64,000 nucleotides of DNA from Oleiagrimonas soli (GCF_000761445.1 NZ_KN196470.1:742699-806698); one strand, 5' to 3'. Shown: positions 28,133 through 37,448, counted from the stretch's first letter. Numbers and translations are program-made. The notes: generated by a model not told the origin, from the sequence alone.

Positions 28133-30220
28133 TCACGGGTCACGACGCGCGTAAGGGTAGGACTCCTGCGCGCCGTCTCGGGGTTCGCCAGCGATGTCGG
28201 CGGCGATGCCGAGACGAAAGCCGGCCGCGTTCGAGGCCAGCAGCAATACGCGCTCGACGGCGTGGGCGAACGTGCCGTCGACCTGGCCGGCCTCGGGTTC
28301 GAATTCCCAGGAATCCAGGTGCGCGTCGAGCAAGAGACGGATGGCGTCTAGACGCAGCCAGAGCATGCTACCGGCCACAAAGCGGTCCCGCTCGGCATCG
28401 GGTGAGGGGATACCGAGTCGGGTGCACAGGTAGTCCACGGTGTCGTGGTTCGCGCCCCAGAAATAGTGCAGCGGCTGTACGTGTCCTTCGGCCGCCACCA
28501 GCCCCAGTGATTTGTCTTCGACGAATGATGCATAGATGGCGTGCGCGCGGTGCACAGCCAGCAGGCGGTCCAGCAATTCGCGACGCCAGACATCGCCGTC
28601 GCGACGATGCGTGGACCGTTTGGTGTGCAGCTTTAGGACCGTGTCCTCACCTTCGTCTAGCAAGGTTCCGGCTACGTGCAGGAACGGCAGGATATCTCGG
28701 CCGTGGTTCGGAAAGCTACGCACTTCGCATTCGAGCGCAAGCGCTTCGATGCGCTTGTGTACGGCTTGCTTGCGTTCGTGCGCAGTGGTGATGACGATGC
28801 GCCAATCCAAACCGCTGGCGCGCAGGGCTTCGACGATCTCGTCGAGCAGTTCCGGGTACCAGACGTGTATGACGGCGCAGGGGCGTGTGGCCACGGTGGG
28901 CTGCTGGACACTGGCTCTTCGCAGTGCTTCGCGCGTGGCGTTAAGCCAGGCATGTCCGAGGCGTGCATCGGGTTCCAGCACGGCGCCTTCGGCCCATTCG
29001 TTCCAGGCGTTGATGAAGATCAGGCGACGCGAGGCCGGCAATGTGTCGGCACGTTGCTGGATGGTCTGCTGCAGCCAGTCACGGTAGCCCCGGGGCGAAG
29101 CATGGGCGTAGACGCGTCCGCGTCCGCTGCGGCGCGGCTCATTGTCCCAGCCGGGATTCACGCCTGGAAACAGGAGATAACTCGGCATCGGGCGACGGCC
29201 GACTTCGCGTGCCAGTTCGCGCCAATCCAGAACCTGGCCACGGTACGCCGGGTTGATCAGACGCTGGCGCGCGGTGATGTTGGTCGGTGTGGCCATGTTG
29301 GGAGGAAATTCGACGGCCGCGTCGAAACCGATGTCGCGCGGATCGGGTTGCTCGAATCCCTCCACGCAGGCGAGCATGATCTCGCCGATGCCGTTAGCGC
29401 GGCACCATGTCCGCCAGCGTTGTGCGGTGCCGGCGGCGTCGGGCAGCAGGCCCGCGCGGTAGACCAGCAGTAGCGGCTTGCCCTCCACGCGAACGTAGCG
29501 CGCATCGCGCAGATACGGCGCGATGTCGGCGATGAACGCGAGATCGTCCTGCGGGCTGTGCTCCTGCGCCATCAGGATGTCGTCGCCGCGTCCGTCCCAG
29601 CGGCGCGACCAGTTTTCATTGGCCCAGCAAAGGCAGATCGGAAGGTCCAGCGATGTATCGGTCAGCCATTGTTCGGCAGGGGCCTGCAACAAGCGTTTGC
29701 CGCCGAACCAGTAGTGATAGAAGCAGAACGCACCGATACCGTACTCGCGGGCAAGCTGCATTTGCTTGCGCATCGCATCCTTGATGCGCAGATCGTAGAA
29801 GCCCAAGGCGCCAGGCAGGCGCGGTTGGGCGTGGCCCTCGAATTGCGGAAGAGCGCGAGCCACGTTGCGCCACTCGGTGAAGCCCTCGCCCCACCACGCG
29901 TCGTTTTCCGGAATCGGATGGAACTGTGGCAGGTAGAAGGCCACCAGTGTGGCCGGCATCGGGGAGGGCAGGGTGCCGGGCCGGTGTGGAACGTGTCCGA
30001 TCGCCGGTTCGCCTGCGCGATAGTGGGCGACGCCGTACTGGACGGCTTCGGTATTGGGCGTGCGCCCGCGCGGACCATCCGGTACGAACGCGGCATGACG
30101 GTCGAGAAAGCGTCGACGCCAGCGGTCGCGCGTGGCCTGGCGCAAGGGCAGAAGGCGGAAGCCGAAGCGCAGCGCGTGGAACAGCGCGTGACGCAAGGGC
30201 GATGGAATACGGCTCGTCAT
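28133..30220 (-). CDS. WbsX-like (GH99-type) and rhamnan synthesis RgpF-like glycan protein
   Basis: 695 residues from ATG 30220. Residues about 91-425 carry a WbsX/GH99-like domain: VAFYLPQFHPIPENDAWWGE, EWRNVARA, CFYHYWFGGKRLL, ANENWSRRWDG and FINAWNEWAEGAVLEPD. Residues about 445-690 look like the rhamnan-synthesis F domain: HVWYPELLDEIVEAL, FPNHGRDILPFLHV, LKLHTKRS and FVAGSMLWLRLDAI. Such proteins act in polysaccharide assembly, with unproven catalysis. It lies between etfB and ETF-QO, outside the main LPS locus. No signal peptide is evident. Confidence 0.86.
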   Translation of the reverse strand: MTSRIPSPLRHALFHALRFGFRLLPLRQATRDRWRRRFLDRHAAFVPDGPRGRTPNTEAVQYGVAHYRAGEPAIGHVPHRPGTLPSPMPATLVAFYLPQFHPIPENDAWWGEGFTEWRNVARALPQFEGHAQPRLPGALGFYDLRIKDAMRKQMQLAREYGIGAFCFYHYWFGGKRLLQAPAEQWLTDTSLDLPICLCWANENWSRRWDGRGDDILMAQEHSPQDDLAFIADIAPYLRDARYVRVEGKPLLLVYRAGLLPDAAGTAQRWRTWCRANGIGEIMLACVEGFEQPDPRDIGFDAAVEFPPNMATPTNITARQRLINPAYRGQVLDWRELAREVGRRPMPSYLLFPGVNPGWDNEPRRSGRGRVYAHASPRGYRDWLQQTIQQRADTLPASRRLIFINAWNEWAEGAVLEPDARLGHAWLNATREALRRASVQQPTVATRPCAVIHVWYPELLDEIVEALRASGLDWRIVITTAHERKQAVHKRIEALALECEVRSFPNHGRDILPFLHVAGTLLDEGEDTVLKLHTKRSTHRRDGDVWRRELLDRLLAVHRAHAIYASFVEDKSLGLVAAEGHVQPLHYFWGANHDTVDYLCTRLGIPSPDAERDRFVAGSMLWLRLDAIRLLLDAHLDSWEFEPEAGQVDGTFAHAVERVLLLASNAAGFRLGIAADIAGEPRDGAQESYPYARRDP

Positions 30221-30539
30221 CGCGCAAGTGTACCGCTCATGAGGTTTCTGCTCGCATCGCCGGATGGTGGTCGAGGGAACGCCCGTGAAACAGTGGGTCA
30301 GTCGTCTGCAGCGATGAGCCGATGACGCACGCGAGTGTGAGATCGCCTGCGTGGAGTGTTCCTCGCAGGGCATCGTGCCGATTGGGCCCGGTCCGGTCAT
30401 GCTCGTGCGAGTCACAGCGCTGGCGGAATCGTCACCGCAGTACGGGTCGCACCCCCGCAACGCGCGCTCGTGCGAGGCGCGCGGTTCGGTCATGCGTGTG
30501 GCGGAACGATGTCGCGCGAGCTTTCGCGCGACGCGACGA
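30221..30539. other. Gene-free spacer with one stem-loop
   Basis: About 320 bp between the WbsX-like gene and ETF-QO, both on the minus strand. No convincing coding frame. The only clear structure is a 9-bp stem (GTCGCGCGA at 30511-30519, TCGCGCGAC at 30524-30532, loop GCTT) directly after the ETF-QO stop. It has no T-run, so it is at best a weak terminator or mRNA 3' end stabiliser. Confidence 0.5.
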
Positions 30540-32156
30540 TCACAGGTTCTGGTAACTCGGCCCCGAACCGCCTTCCGGCGTCACCCAGTTGATGATCTGG
30601 TAGGGATCCTTGATATCGCAGGTCTTGCAGTGGACGCAGTTGGCGGCGTTGATCTGCAGGCGCTTGCCGCTGCTTCCGTCGGGCATGCTGTCCTCGACGA
30701 TTTCGTAGACGTTGGCCGGGCAGAAGCGCGTGCACGGGTTGCCGTATTCCTCGGCGCACTTCGTCACGCAGACGTCGGTGTCGGACACCTTCAGGTGCAC
30801 GGGCTGGTCTTCGTCGTGCTCGGTGGCGGCGAAGTAGACGCTCGCGAGACGATCGCGCGGCGGTAGGTCGCGGTCCACGTAGTCGCGCTTCGGGCTTTCG
30901 TAGCGGCCCAGCTTCTGCAGCGACGACCAGTCGGCGCGGTTGCGCAGTGTCCATGGCGACAGGCCGCCGGTGAGCGTTTCCCAGGCGGCGTTGAACATAC
31001 CGAACCACAGACCCTTGTGGAAGCCGGGGCGGATGTTGCGCACCTTCTTCAGCTCCGCCATCACGCCGGAGTGGCGCAGCACGTGGTCGAAGCCTTCCGC
31101 GCCGCCGCTCTTGGCGACGTGCTCGGCGGCCAGCATGCCGGAGCGGATGGCCTGATGCGTGCCCTTGATCTTGGGCACGTTGAGCAGGCCGGCGGCGTCG
31201 CCGATCAGCAGTGCGCCGGGCATCTCCACCTTCGGCAGCGACTGGTAGCCACCCTCGACCAGGGCGCGCGCGCCGCCGGACAGGATCTGTCCGCCTTCCA
31301 GTAGCGTCTTCACCTTCGGGTGGTGCTTGAGTTGCTGGAACGCCTCGAACGGCGAGAAGTTCGGGTCTTCGTAGTCGAGGCCGGCGACGAAGCCGATGGC
31401 GACGCGGTTGTTGTCCAGGTGATAGATGAAGCTGCCGCCGTAGGTCTTCGGGTCCAGCGGCCAGCCCAGCGTATGCACGACCTTGCCCGGCGTGACGCGG
31501 CCCTCGGGCACCTGCCACAGCTCCTTCATGCCGATGCCGTAGGTCTGCGGATCGCTGTCCTTGTCCAGCCCAAACTTCTTGATGAGCTGCTTGGACAGGT
31601 GCCCGCGGCAGCCTTCGGCCAGCGCGGTCACCTTGGCCTTGATGTCGATGCCCTGGGTGTAGCCGGGCTTCTCGGAACCGTCGCGCGCCACGCCCATGTC
31701 GCCGATGCGCACGCCGGCCACGGCGCCGGTTTCGTCGAACACCGGTTCGGCGGCGGCGAAGCCGGGGAAGATGTCCACGCCCAGGGCCTCGGCCTGCGGC
31801 GCCAGCCACGCGCACAGCGCGCCGAGGCTGACGATGTAGTTGCCGTGGTTGTGCATCTGCGGCGGCGTCGGCAGCTTGCTGGCGTTCTCGTGGTCGCGCA
31901 GCATCCAGAATTCGTCTTCGGTCACCGGCACGCAGATCGGCGGCGGGTTCTTGCCCCAGTCCGGCAGCAGCGCGTTCAGCGGCTCCGGTTCGATCACCGC
32001 GCCGGACAATATCTGCGCGCCGACGGTCGAGGCCTTCTCGATCACGCACACGCTGAGATCCGGCTTGAGCTGCTTGAGTCGGATCGCGAACGCCAGCCCC
32101 GCCGGGCCTGCGCCCACGGTGATGACGTCGTATTCCATCGTTTCGCGTTCGCTCAT
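30540..32156 (-). CDS. Electron transfer flavoprotein-ubiquinone oxidoreductase
   Basis: 538 residues from ATG 32156, with GGAG upstream; the frame is open further up but lacks a start signal. The monotopic membrane enzyme passes electrons from ETF to ubiquinone. N-terminal FAD Rossmann motif DVITVGAGPAGLAFAIRL, ubiquinone/membrane region, ALLIGDAAGLLNVPKIKGTH, and a C-terminal 4Fe-4S domain with GNPCTRFCPANVYE and CVHCKTCDIKDP. With etfA/etfB and fadE in the same window it completes the electron path from fatty acid oxidation to quinone. Confidence 0.96.
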   Translation of the reverse strand: MSERETMEYDVITVGAGPAGLAFAIRLKQLKPDLSVCVIEKASTVGAQILSGAVIEPEPLNALLPDWGKNPPPICVPVTEDEFWMLRDHENASKLPTPPQMHNHGNYIVSLGALCAWLAPQAEALGVDIFPGFAAAEPVFDETGAVAGVRIGDMGVARDGSEKPGYTQGIDIKAKVTALAEGCRGHLSKQLIKKFGLDKDSDPQTYGIGMKELWQVPEGRVTPGKVVHTLGWPLDPKTYGGSFIYHLDNNRVAIGFVAGLDYEDPNFSPFEAFQQLKHHPKVKTLLEGGQILSGGARALVEGGYQSLPKVEMPGALLIGDAAGLLNVPKIKGTHQAIRSGMLAAEHVAKSGGAEGFDHVLRHSGVMAELKKVRNIRPGFHKGLWFGMFNAAWETLTGGLSPWTLRNRADWSSLQKLGRYESPKRDYVDRDLPPRDRLASVYFAATEHDEDQPVHLKVSDTDVCVTKCAEEYGNPCTRFCPANVYEIVEDSMPDGSSGKRLQINAANCVHCKTCDIKDPYQIINWVTPEGGSGPSYQNL

Positions 32157-32336
32157 GACAGGCTCCGTGTGGACGTGGATGGCGCGCGACGCGGACAGCG
32201 CCGTGCGATCGCGCGACAGCGCGGGCAGACGATAATTGTCCGTGTTCGCGGCCCGGCCGGCAAATGCTTGCGTTGCGCGCGAATTTGCGCGTTCATGGAA
32301 ATGGGCCGCACGGGCGGTCCGTGCCACGGGAGTCCC

Positions 32337-33749
32337 ATGAACACCACACCGTCCCCGACAGCCAGCGATCTGCGTCGCGCCAGCATGTGCCAGCTACTGC
32401 ACTGGTTGGCGATCGGCCGCACGCGTCCGCAACTGCTGGCCGATGCCTACATGGAGGCCATCGAGCGCCTCGATCCGCAGCTGAATGCCTTCGTCGACCT
32501 GCGTCCGGGCCTGGTGCAGGATCAAGTCGTCGGCGCCGAGAAGCGCCGCCAGGAAAGCGTGATCGGCCGGCTGGACGGTATTCCCGTCGCGATCAAGGAC
32601 AACATCGACATCGCCGGCTGGCCCACCCGCGCCGGTCTGCCCGGACGCGGCGAGAAAGATGCCACGCAGGATGCACACGTGGTTTCGCGCCTGCGCGCCG
32701 CTGGCGCGGTGATGCTGGGCAAGACCAACATGGACGAGGGCGCGCTCGGCGCGGTCACGCACAATCCGCATGACGGCGCCACGCACAATCCGCATCGTCC
32801 GGGTTTCACGGCGGGCGGTTCCTCCGGCGGCTCCGCCGCGGCGGTGGCGGCGGGCCTGGCCACGGTGGCCATCGGCACCGACAGTCTCGGTTCGGTGCGC
32901 ATCCCCGCGAGTTACTGTGGCGTCTATGCGCTGAAGCCGACGCATGGCGAAATATCCGCGCGCGGCGTGGTGCCGGCGGCGCGTCGTCTCGATGCGGTCG
33001 GTCTGCTGGCGCGCAGCGTCGACGACCTCACGGTGCTGCTGCAGGTGTTGGCCGGTTACGACGCCGACGATCCGCGCTCGCGTCATCGCCGCGTGGCGTT
33101 TTCGCCACCCGACTGGGAGCCGGGGCGTCTGCGCTGCGGCCTGCTGCCGGATCTGCGTGCGATCGGGGTCGAGGGCGAGGTGGCCGATGTGTTCGACGCA
33201 GTCATCGGGCGCCTTCCGTTCGAGCTCGGTGAGCGGCAGACCGTCGATTTCTCCGACTGGGATTTCGCGCGCACCCGGCGCGCGGGCTTGCTGCTGATGG
33301 AAGCCGAGATGCTCGGCACCTTCGCCGGCGACCTGGCGGACACGGCGCACCCGGTGTCGGACGATTTCCGCTCCATGATCGCCTATGCGCAGTCGTGCAG
33401 CGCCGCCGACTACGCCGCCGCCGACCGCGTGCTGGATGCGGCGGTGTTGAAGATGCGGCGGTTGTTCGCGCAGGTCGACGTGCTGGTGCTGCCGACCACG
33501 CCGCAGACGGCGTTCGCGCTGGACGCGCCGGTGCCGGCGAATCAGGCCGATCTGACCAGCTTCGCCAGCCTCGCCGGTTGCCCGGCGGTAAGCATCCCGA
33601 TGGGCGTGACGGCATCCGGGCTGCCGGCCGGTCTGCAGTTCGTCGGTCCGCGCGGTTCGGATTTGCGCCTGCTGGAACTGGCGCAGGTGTGCGCGGCCAG
33701 CCTGGACGCCGAGCCGGTGTATCCCGTCGAACCCACGCGCAGCGCCTGA
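32337..33749 (+). CDS. Amidase signature family hydrolase
   Basis: 470 residues from ATG 32337, with GGGAG 5 nt before it. The Ser-cisSer-Lys triad of the family is visible: Lys in VAIKDNIDIAGWPTRAG, cis-Ser in TAGGSSGGSAAAVAAG and the nucleophile Ser in GTDSLGSVRIPAS, then YALKPTHG. Related to GatA and fatty-acid/aryl amidases; the substrate cannot be predicted. No GatB or GatC gene is adjacent, so a tRNA role is unlikely. Divergent from ETF-QO. Confidence 0.9.
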   Translation: MNTTPSPTASDLRRASMCQLLHWLAIGRTRPQLLADAYMEAIERLDPQLNAFVDLRPGLVQDQVVGAEKRRQESVIGRLDGIPVAIKDNIDIAGWPTRAGLPGRGEKDATQDAHVVSRLRAAGAVMLGKTNMDEGALGAVTHNPHDGATHNPHRPGFTAGGSSGGSAAAVAAGLATVAIGTDSLGSVRIPASYCGVYALKPTHGEISARGVVPAARRLDAVGLLARSVDDLTVLLQVLAGYDADDPRSRHRRVAFSPPDWEPGRLRCGLLPDLRAIGVEGEVADVFDAVIGRLPFELGERQTVDFSDWDFARTRRAGLLLMEAEMLGTFAGDLADTAHPVSDDFRSMIAYAQSCSAADYAAADRVLDAAVLKMRRLFAQVDVLVLPTTPQTAFALDAPVPANQADLTSFASLAGCPAVSIPMGVTASGLPAGLQFVGPRGSDLRLLELAQVCAASLDAEPVYPVEPTRSA

Positions 33750-33764
33750 GGCAGGTTGCATGTG

Positions 33765-34376
33765 ATGCAGGGCGGACTGCTGGCCGATCGCGATCTCTGC
33801 CTGCATCCGTCGCTGCCGGGTGCGGAACTCACGCTGTGGCCACATTGGCTGGAAGCGGGCGAAGCGGACCCGTTGCTGCATCGATTGCAGGCCGACATTC
33901 CGTTCACGCAGCATCGCCTGCGTCTGTTCGGACGCGAAGTCGATGCGCCGCGCCTGAGCTGCTGGGTCGGCGATCCCGGCGCGAGCTATCGCTATTCGGG
34001 CGCACGCTTCGCGCCACAGCCGTGGACGCCGGCGCTGTCAGCGCTGCGCGAGCGCGTGCAGGTGGCCTGCGCCGCCACGTTCAATAGCGTGTTGGTCAAT
34101 CTCTATCGCGATGGCGACGACGCGATGGGCTGGCACAGCGACGACGAGCCGGAGTTGGGGCCCGACCCGATCATCGCCAGCGTCAGTCTCGGCGCGCAGC
34201 GTCGCTTCCGGCTGCGCGCCCGCGACGGCTCGGATGCGAAGCTCGATCTGGATCTCCCGCACGGCAGCCTGCTGTGCATGGCCGGCGCGACCCAGCGCCG
34301 TTATCGCCACGCGCTTCCGCGCAGCCGCCGCGTGACGCAGGCGCGTCTGAATCTGACATTTCGCCGCATCGTCTGA
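33765..34376 (+). CDS. alkB: AlkB-family 2-oxoglutarate/Fe(II) dioxygenase
   Basis: 203 residues from ATG 33765 ([11 protein letters not shown]), with AGG about 9 nt upstream. These enzymes demethylate alkylated bases in DNA or RNA. The iron facial triad is His and Asp in GWHSDDEP and the distal His in RYRHALPRS; the 2OG-binding arginines are in RLNLTFRRI at the end. The nucleotide-lid segment [18 protein letters not shown] and [14 protein letters not shown] fit ALKBH2/3-like members. Only 15 bp separate it from the amidase gene, so they may share a message. Confidence 0.92.
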   Translation: MQGGLLADRDLCLHPSLPGAELTLWPHWLEAGEADPLLHRLQADIPFTQHRLRLFGREVDAPRLSCWVGDPGASYRYSGARFAPQPWTPALSALRERVQVACAATFNSVLVNLYRDGDDAMGWHSDDEPELGPDPIIASVSLGAQRRFRLRARDGSDAKLDLDLPHGSLLCMAGATQRRYRHALPRSRRVTQARLNLTFRRIV

Positions 34377-34384
34377 CGCCGCCC

Positions 34385-34414
34385 TTGGAATTGCCCGTGC
34401 AGGGCGGCGATAAT
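34385..34414 (+). promoter_or_regulatory. Likely sigma-70 promoter of gcvT
   Basis: TTGGAA at 34385-34390 and GATAAT at 34409-34414 with an 18-bp spacer, 30 bp before the gcvT start. The -10 box overlaps a 7-bp inverted repeat (AGGGCGG at 34400-34406, CCGCCCT further on). No glycine riboswitch fits in the 56-68 nt between alkB and gcvT. Confidence 0.55.
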
Positions 34415-34444
34415 GCCCGCCCTGATTTCACGATGGCGACAGGC

Positions 34445-35545
34445 ATGACCGCAAAGACCGTTCTCAACGAGGCGCACCGTGCGCTGGGCGCGCGCATGGT
34501 CGACTTCGGCGGCTGGGACATGCCGATCAACTACGGCTCGCAGATCGAGGAGCATCACGCCGTGCGTCAGGACGCCGGCATGTTCGACGTCTCGCACATG
34601 ACCGTGGTCGACCTGCACGGCGAGCGCGTGCGCGATTTCCTGCACCGTCTGCTGGCCAACAGCGTCGACAAGCTGACCGAACACGGCAAGGCGCTGTACA
34701 CCTGCATGCTCAACGAGCGCGGCGGCGTCATCGACGATCTGATCGTCTACTACCTGGGCGAACACTTCTTCCGCGTCGTGGTCAACGCGGCCACGCGCGA
34801 GAAGGACCTCGAATGGATCGCGCGCCAGGCGAAGGCCTTCGACGTCGAGGTGCGCGAGCGCAGCGACTTCGCGATGATCGCGGTGCAGGGACCGAGTGCG
34901 CGCGGCAAGCTGATCGGCCTGCTGGCCGAAGTCGATCGCGAACGCATCGAGGCGATGGGCAAGTTCCACGCCGCCGCCGCGCAGGCGCTGCACGGTGTGC
35001 CGCTGTTCGTGGCGCGTACCGGCTACACCGGCGAAGACGGCTTCGAGGTGATGGTGCCGGAGGAGCACGCGGTCGAATTGTGGCAGGCGCTGGTCGAGGC
35101 CGGCGTACGTCCGGCCGGACTCGGCGCGCGCGACACGCTGCGTCTTGAGGCGGGCATGAATCTCTACGGTCAGGACATGGACGAGGACGTGTCGCCGTGG
35201 GAAGCCGGACTGGGCTGGACCGTTGCCATGGACGAAGAGCGCGACTTCATCGGCCGCGGTGCGCTGGAAGCGCAGAAGGAACAGGGCGTGAAGCGGCGCA
35301 TGGTCGGCCTCGTGCTCGACGAGAAAGGCGTGCTGCGTCATGGCCAGGTCGTGCTGACCGACGCCGGCGAAGGCGAAGTCCTCTCCGGCAGCTTCTCGCC
35401 GACGCTGGGCAAGGCGATCGCGCTGGCGCGCGTGCCGACCGGGGAACTGGGCGACGTGCGCGTGGCGATCCGCAACCGCGAACTGCCCGTCCGCGTGGTC
35501 AAGTATCCGTTCGTGCGCGACGGCAAGCCGCGCGAAGGCATCTGA
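34445..35545 (+). CDS. gcvT: Aminomethyltransferase, glycine cleavage T protein
   Basis: 366 residues from ATG 34445 ([11 protein letters not shown]), as in related T proteins; ATG 34433 is 12 bp upstream. It releases ammonia from the aminomethyl-lipoyl H protein and forms methylene-tetrahydrofolate. Motifs: [43 protein letters not shown] with the folate-binding region, [19 protein letters not shown] and [12 protein letters not shown]. gcvH follows 66 bp downstream; gcvP is not in the window. Confidence 0.97.
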   Translation: MTAKTVLNEAHRALGARMVDFGGWDMPINYGSQIEEHHAVRQDAGMFDVSHMTVVDLHGERVRDFLHRLLANSVDKLTEHGKALYTCMLNERGGVIDDLIVYYLGEHFFRVVVNAATREKDLEWIARQAKAFDVEVRERSDFAMIAVQGPSARGKLIGLLAEVDRERIEAMGKFHAAAAQALHGVPLFVARTGYTGEDGFEVMVPEEHAVELWQALVEAGVRPAGLGARDTLRLEAGMNLYGQDMDEDVSPWEAGLGWTVAMDEERDFIGRGALEAQKEQGVKRRMVGLVLDEKGVLRHGQVVLTDAGEGEVLSGSFSPTLGKAIALARVPTGELGDVRVAIRNRELPVRVVKYPFVRDGKPREGI

Positions 35546-35611
35546 ACTCGCCTGCGCGATGCGCCAGGCACTAGAATTCATTCATCCACCGACACCCGAC
35601 AGGACCGACCC

Positions 35612-36007
35612 ATGAGCGAGATTCCCGGCGACCTGAAATTTCTGAAGTCCCACGAATGGGCGCGTCTCGAAGACGACGGCCTGGTGCGTGTGGGCATTTC
35701 CGACCACGCGCAGAGTCAGCTCGGCGACCTGGTCTACGTCGAGCTTCCCGAGATCGGTTCGCGCGTCGGTCCCGACAACGGTTGCGCCGTGGTCGAGTCG
35801 GTCAAGGCGGCGTCGGACGTGTACTCGCCGGTGAACGGTGAAGTGGTCGCGGTCAACGAAGCGCTCGACGACAGCCCCGAATCGATCAACGAAGATGCGT
35901 TCGGCGAAGGATGGATTTTTGTCGTTCGTCCGGACGACAAGAGCGAACTGGACGAACTGCTCGATCCCGAGGCCTATGCCGAATTGATCGAGGACGAGGA
36001 TCACTGA
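35612..36007 (+). CDS. gcvH: Glycine cleavage system H protein
   Basis: 131 residues, normal for GcvH. The lipoyl-lysine is in [15 protein letters not shown] near residue 65; the flanking [13 protein letters not shown] and [13 protein letters not shown] complete the fold. It shuttles the aminomethyl group between GcvP and GcvT. A strong terminator follows at 36068, closing the gcvTH unit. Confidence 0.97.
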   Translation: MSEIPGDLKFLKSHEWARLEDDGLVRVGISDHAQSQLGDLVYVELPEIGSRVGPDNGCAVVESVKAASDVYSPVNGEVVAVNEALDDSPESINEDAFGEGWIFVVRPDDKSELDELLDPEAYAELIEDEDH

Positions 36008-36067
36008 ATCCCGTCTTTTCGGAGCGTTGCGCGCGCTCGTTCGCGTCGCGTTTCACGTACAGCGTTG

Positions 36068-36101
36068 ACGCCGCCGGTCCCGTGCCGGCGGCGTTTTCGC
36101 T
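36068..36101 (+). terminator. Rho-independent terminator after gcvH
   Basis: 10-bp perfect stem ACGCCGCCGG (36068-36077) and CCGGCGGCGT (36085-36094), 7-nt loop, followed by TTTTCGCTT. Confidence 0.85.
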
Positions 36102-36189
36102 TGTCTGGCGCGGGTTTCGGAAGCGTCGCGAGAATTCGCCGCGGCGCGGTTTGCGCGTTGACGTTCGATGCTTTACCGATTTCAGGAAT

Positions 36190-36213
36190 TTACGTAAATA
36201 CGTCTAGACGTCT
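36190..36213 (+). promoter_or_regulatory. Tandem met boxes (MetJ operator)
   Basis: Three contiguous 8-bp units: TTACGTAA (36190-36197), ATACGTCT (36198-36205) and AGACGTCT (36206-36213). The third is the exact MetJ consensus, the second differs at one base and the first keeps the central ACGT. MetJ binds tandem 8-bp boxes in exactly this phase as adjacent dimers. The array lies 168 bp before a gene with a MetJ domain, so autoregulation is the natural reading. Confidence 0.8.
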
Positions 36214-36322
36214 ATTTGAAGATTGTGTTTTCGATCTTCGGATGCTCGCGAAAGGCTGCAGCGAGCGGCGCGGCGCGCTGAATGAAGGCGTTCTGCAGCG
36301 ACGATTTGATGCGTGAATTTTA

Positions 36323-36351
36323 TTGACACCACGTTTCTACGGGTCTAGTTT
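36323..36351 (+). promoter_or_regulatory. Probable promoter of the MetJ-H1 fusion gene
   Basis: Perfect -35 TTGACA at 36323-36328 and a weak -10 TAGTTT at 36346-36351 with a 17-bp spacer, about 30 bp before the ATG. The met boxes lie about 110 bp upstream of the -35, farther than usual for direct occlusion, so a second promoter nearer the boxes is possible. Confidence 0.45.
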
Positions 36352-36380
36352 TTGCGGCCAATGGCGGAATGGTTTTGAAG

Positions 36381-37163
36381 ATGGCGGGAAACAAGTACAT
36401 CAAGCCGTATGTTGATCACGGCAAGAAGGCGGGGGCGGTGCGCAAGGTGACCGTCTCCATTCCACTTCATGTGCTGCGTCTGCTCTCCGACGAACGTACT
36501 CGCCGCCAGGTGAACAACCTCAGGCACGCGACCAACAGCGACCTGCTGGTTGAGGCTTTTCTACATGCCTTTACTGGGCAACCACTGCCAACTGATGAGG
36601 AGCTGAGACGAATCATGGCTACGACGAAGAAAGCTGCGAAGAAACCGGCTGCGAAAAAAGCCGCCAAGAAGGCTCCGGCCAAAAAGGCTCCGGCCAAGAA
36701 AGCCGCTGCCAAGAAGGTCGTGAAGAAGACCGCCGCCAAGAAGGCCACGGTGAAGAAGGCCGCCGCCAAGAAGACCGCCGTCAAGAAGACTGCGCGCAAG
36801 GCTGCCAAGAAGACCGTGAAGAAGGCTGCTGCCGCCCGTAAATCCACCACCAAGCGCGCGCCGGCCAAGAAGGCTGCCGCCAAGAAGACGGTGAAGAAGG
36901 CTGCCAAGAAGACCGTTGCCAAGAAGGCGACCAAGAAGGTCGCGAAGAAGGCTGCGGCCAAGAAGGCTACGGCCAAGAAGGCCACGAAGAAGGTTGCCAA
37001 GAAGCCGGCAGCCAAGAAAGCGGCCAAAAAGGCCGTGAAGAAGGTCGCCAAGAAGCCGGCGGCGAAGAAGGCTGCCAAGAAGACGGCCCCCAAGGCGCCG
37101 GCACCGGCAGCGAAGACCACGGCCCCTGCACGCATGTCGCGTGCCAGCCGTACGCGCAAGTAA
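36381..37163 (+). CDS. MetJ methionine repressor domain fused to a histone H1-like Lys/Ala-rich tail
   Basis: 260 residues from ATG 36381 ([10 protein letters not shown]); ATG 36369 adds four residues. Residues 1-77 align with E. coli MetJ without gaps: [11 protein letters not shown], the DNA-contact beta-strand [12 protein letters not shown] (Lys22 and Thr24 match Lys23 and Thr25 of mature E. coli MetJ), [16 protein letters not shown] and [16 protein letters not shown]-site residues Arg41, Glu58 and His62 are all kept. MetJ's own C-terminal helix is replaced by about 180 residues of AAKK, PAKK and VKK repeats, like histone H1/AlgP tails, ending MSRASRTRK. It should be a SAM-responsive operator-binding protein with a strong nonspecific DNA-coating tail. 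Flanked by a met-box operator and its own terminator. Confidence 0.9.
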   Translation: MAGNKYIKPYVDHGKKAGAVRKVTVSIPLHVLRLLSDERTRRQVNNLRHATNSDLLVEAFLHAFTGQPLPTDEELRRIMATTKKAAKKPAAKKAAKKAPAKKAPAKKAAAKKVVKKTAAKKATVKKAAAKKTAVKKTARKAAKKTVKKAAAARKSTTKRAPAKKAAAKKTVKKAAKKTVAKKATKKVAKKAAAKKATAKKATKKVAKKPAAKKAAKKAVKKVAKKPAAKKAAKKTAPKAPAPAAKTTAPARMSRASRTRK

Positions 37164-37244
37164 GAAAACGACGAAAACAGCGTGGTTCGCCACGACGGCT
37201 TCCTGCGGCTGCCCAGCGCAGGAAGCATGCAGAGCCTCTGCATT

Positions 37245-37274
37245 TGCCCCGGATTTCCGGGGCATTTCGTTTTC
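37245..37274 (+). terminator. Rho-independent terminator after the MetJ-H1 gene
   Basis: Perfect 8-bp stem TGCCCCGG (37245-37252) and CCGGGGCA (37257-37264) with loop ATTT, then TTTCGTTTTC. Confidence 0.88.
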
Positions 37275-37448
37275 TCGTCCCGGCCAAGCGTCATCGACCT
37301 GTCAAAAGAATGGCTTAGCTATTGGCAGTGGCGCGTGATAGGGGTACCTTGTTCGGGAATCCGCGCTGCAACAGACCGCAGGGTCTGGGTTCTTCATCAG
37401 GGGAACTACAGGGGGCGCGGGTATCTGGTAGCAACATAGCGAGTGACC

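Noticed and set aside
34377-34444. Glycine riboswitch before gcvT
   Set aside because: The space between alkB and gcvT is only 68 nt, too short for a glycine aptamer, and a plain promoter fits there.
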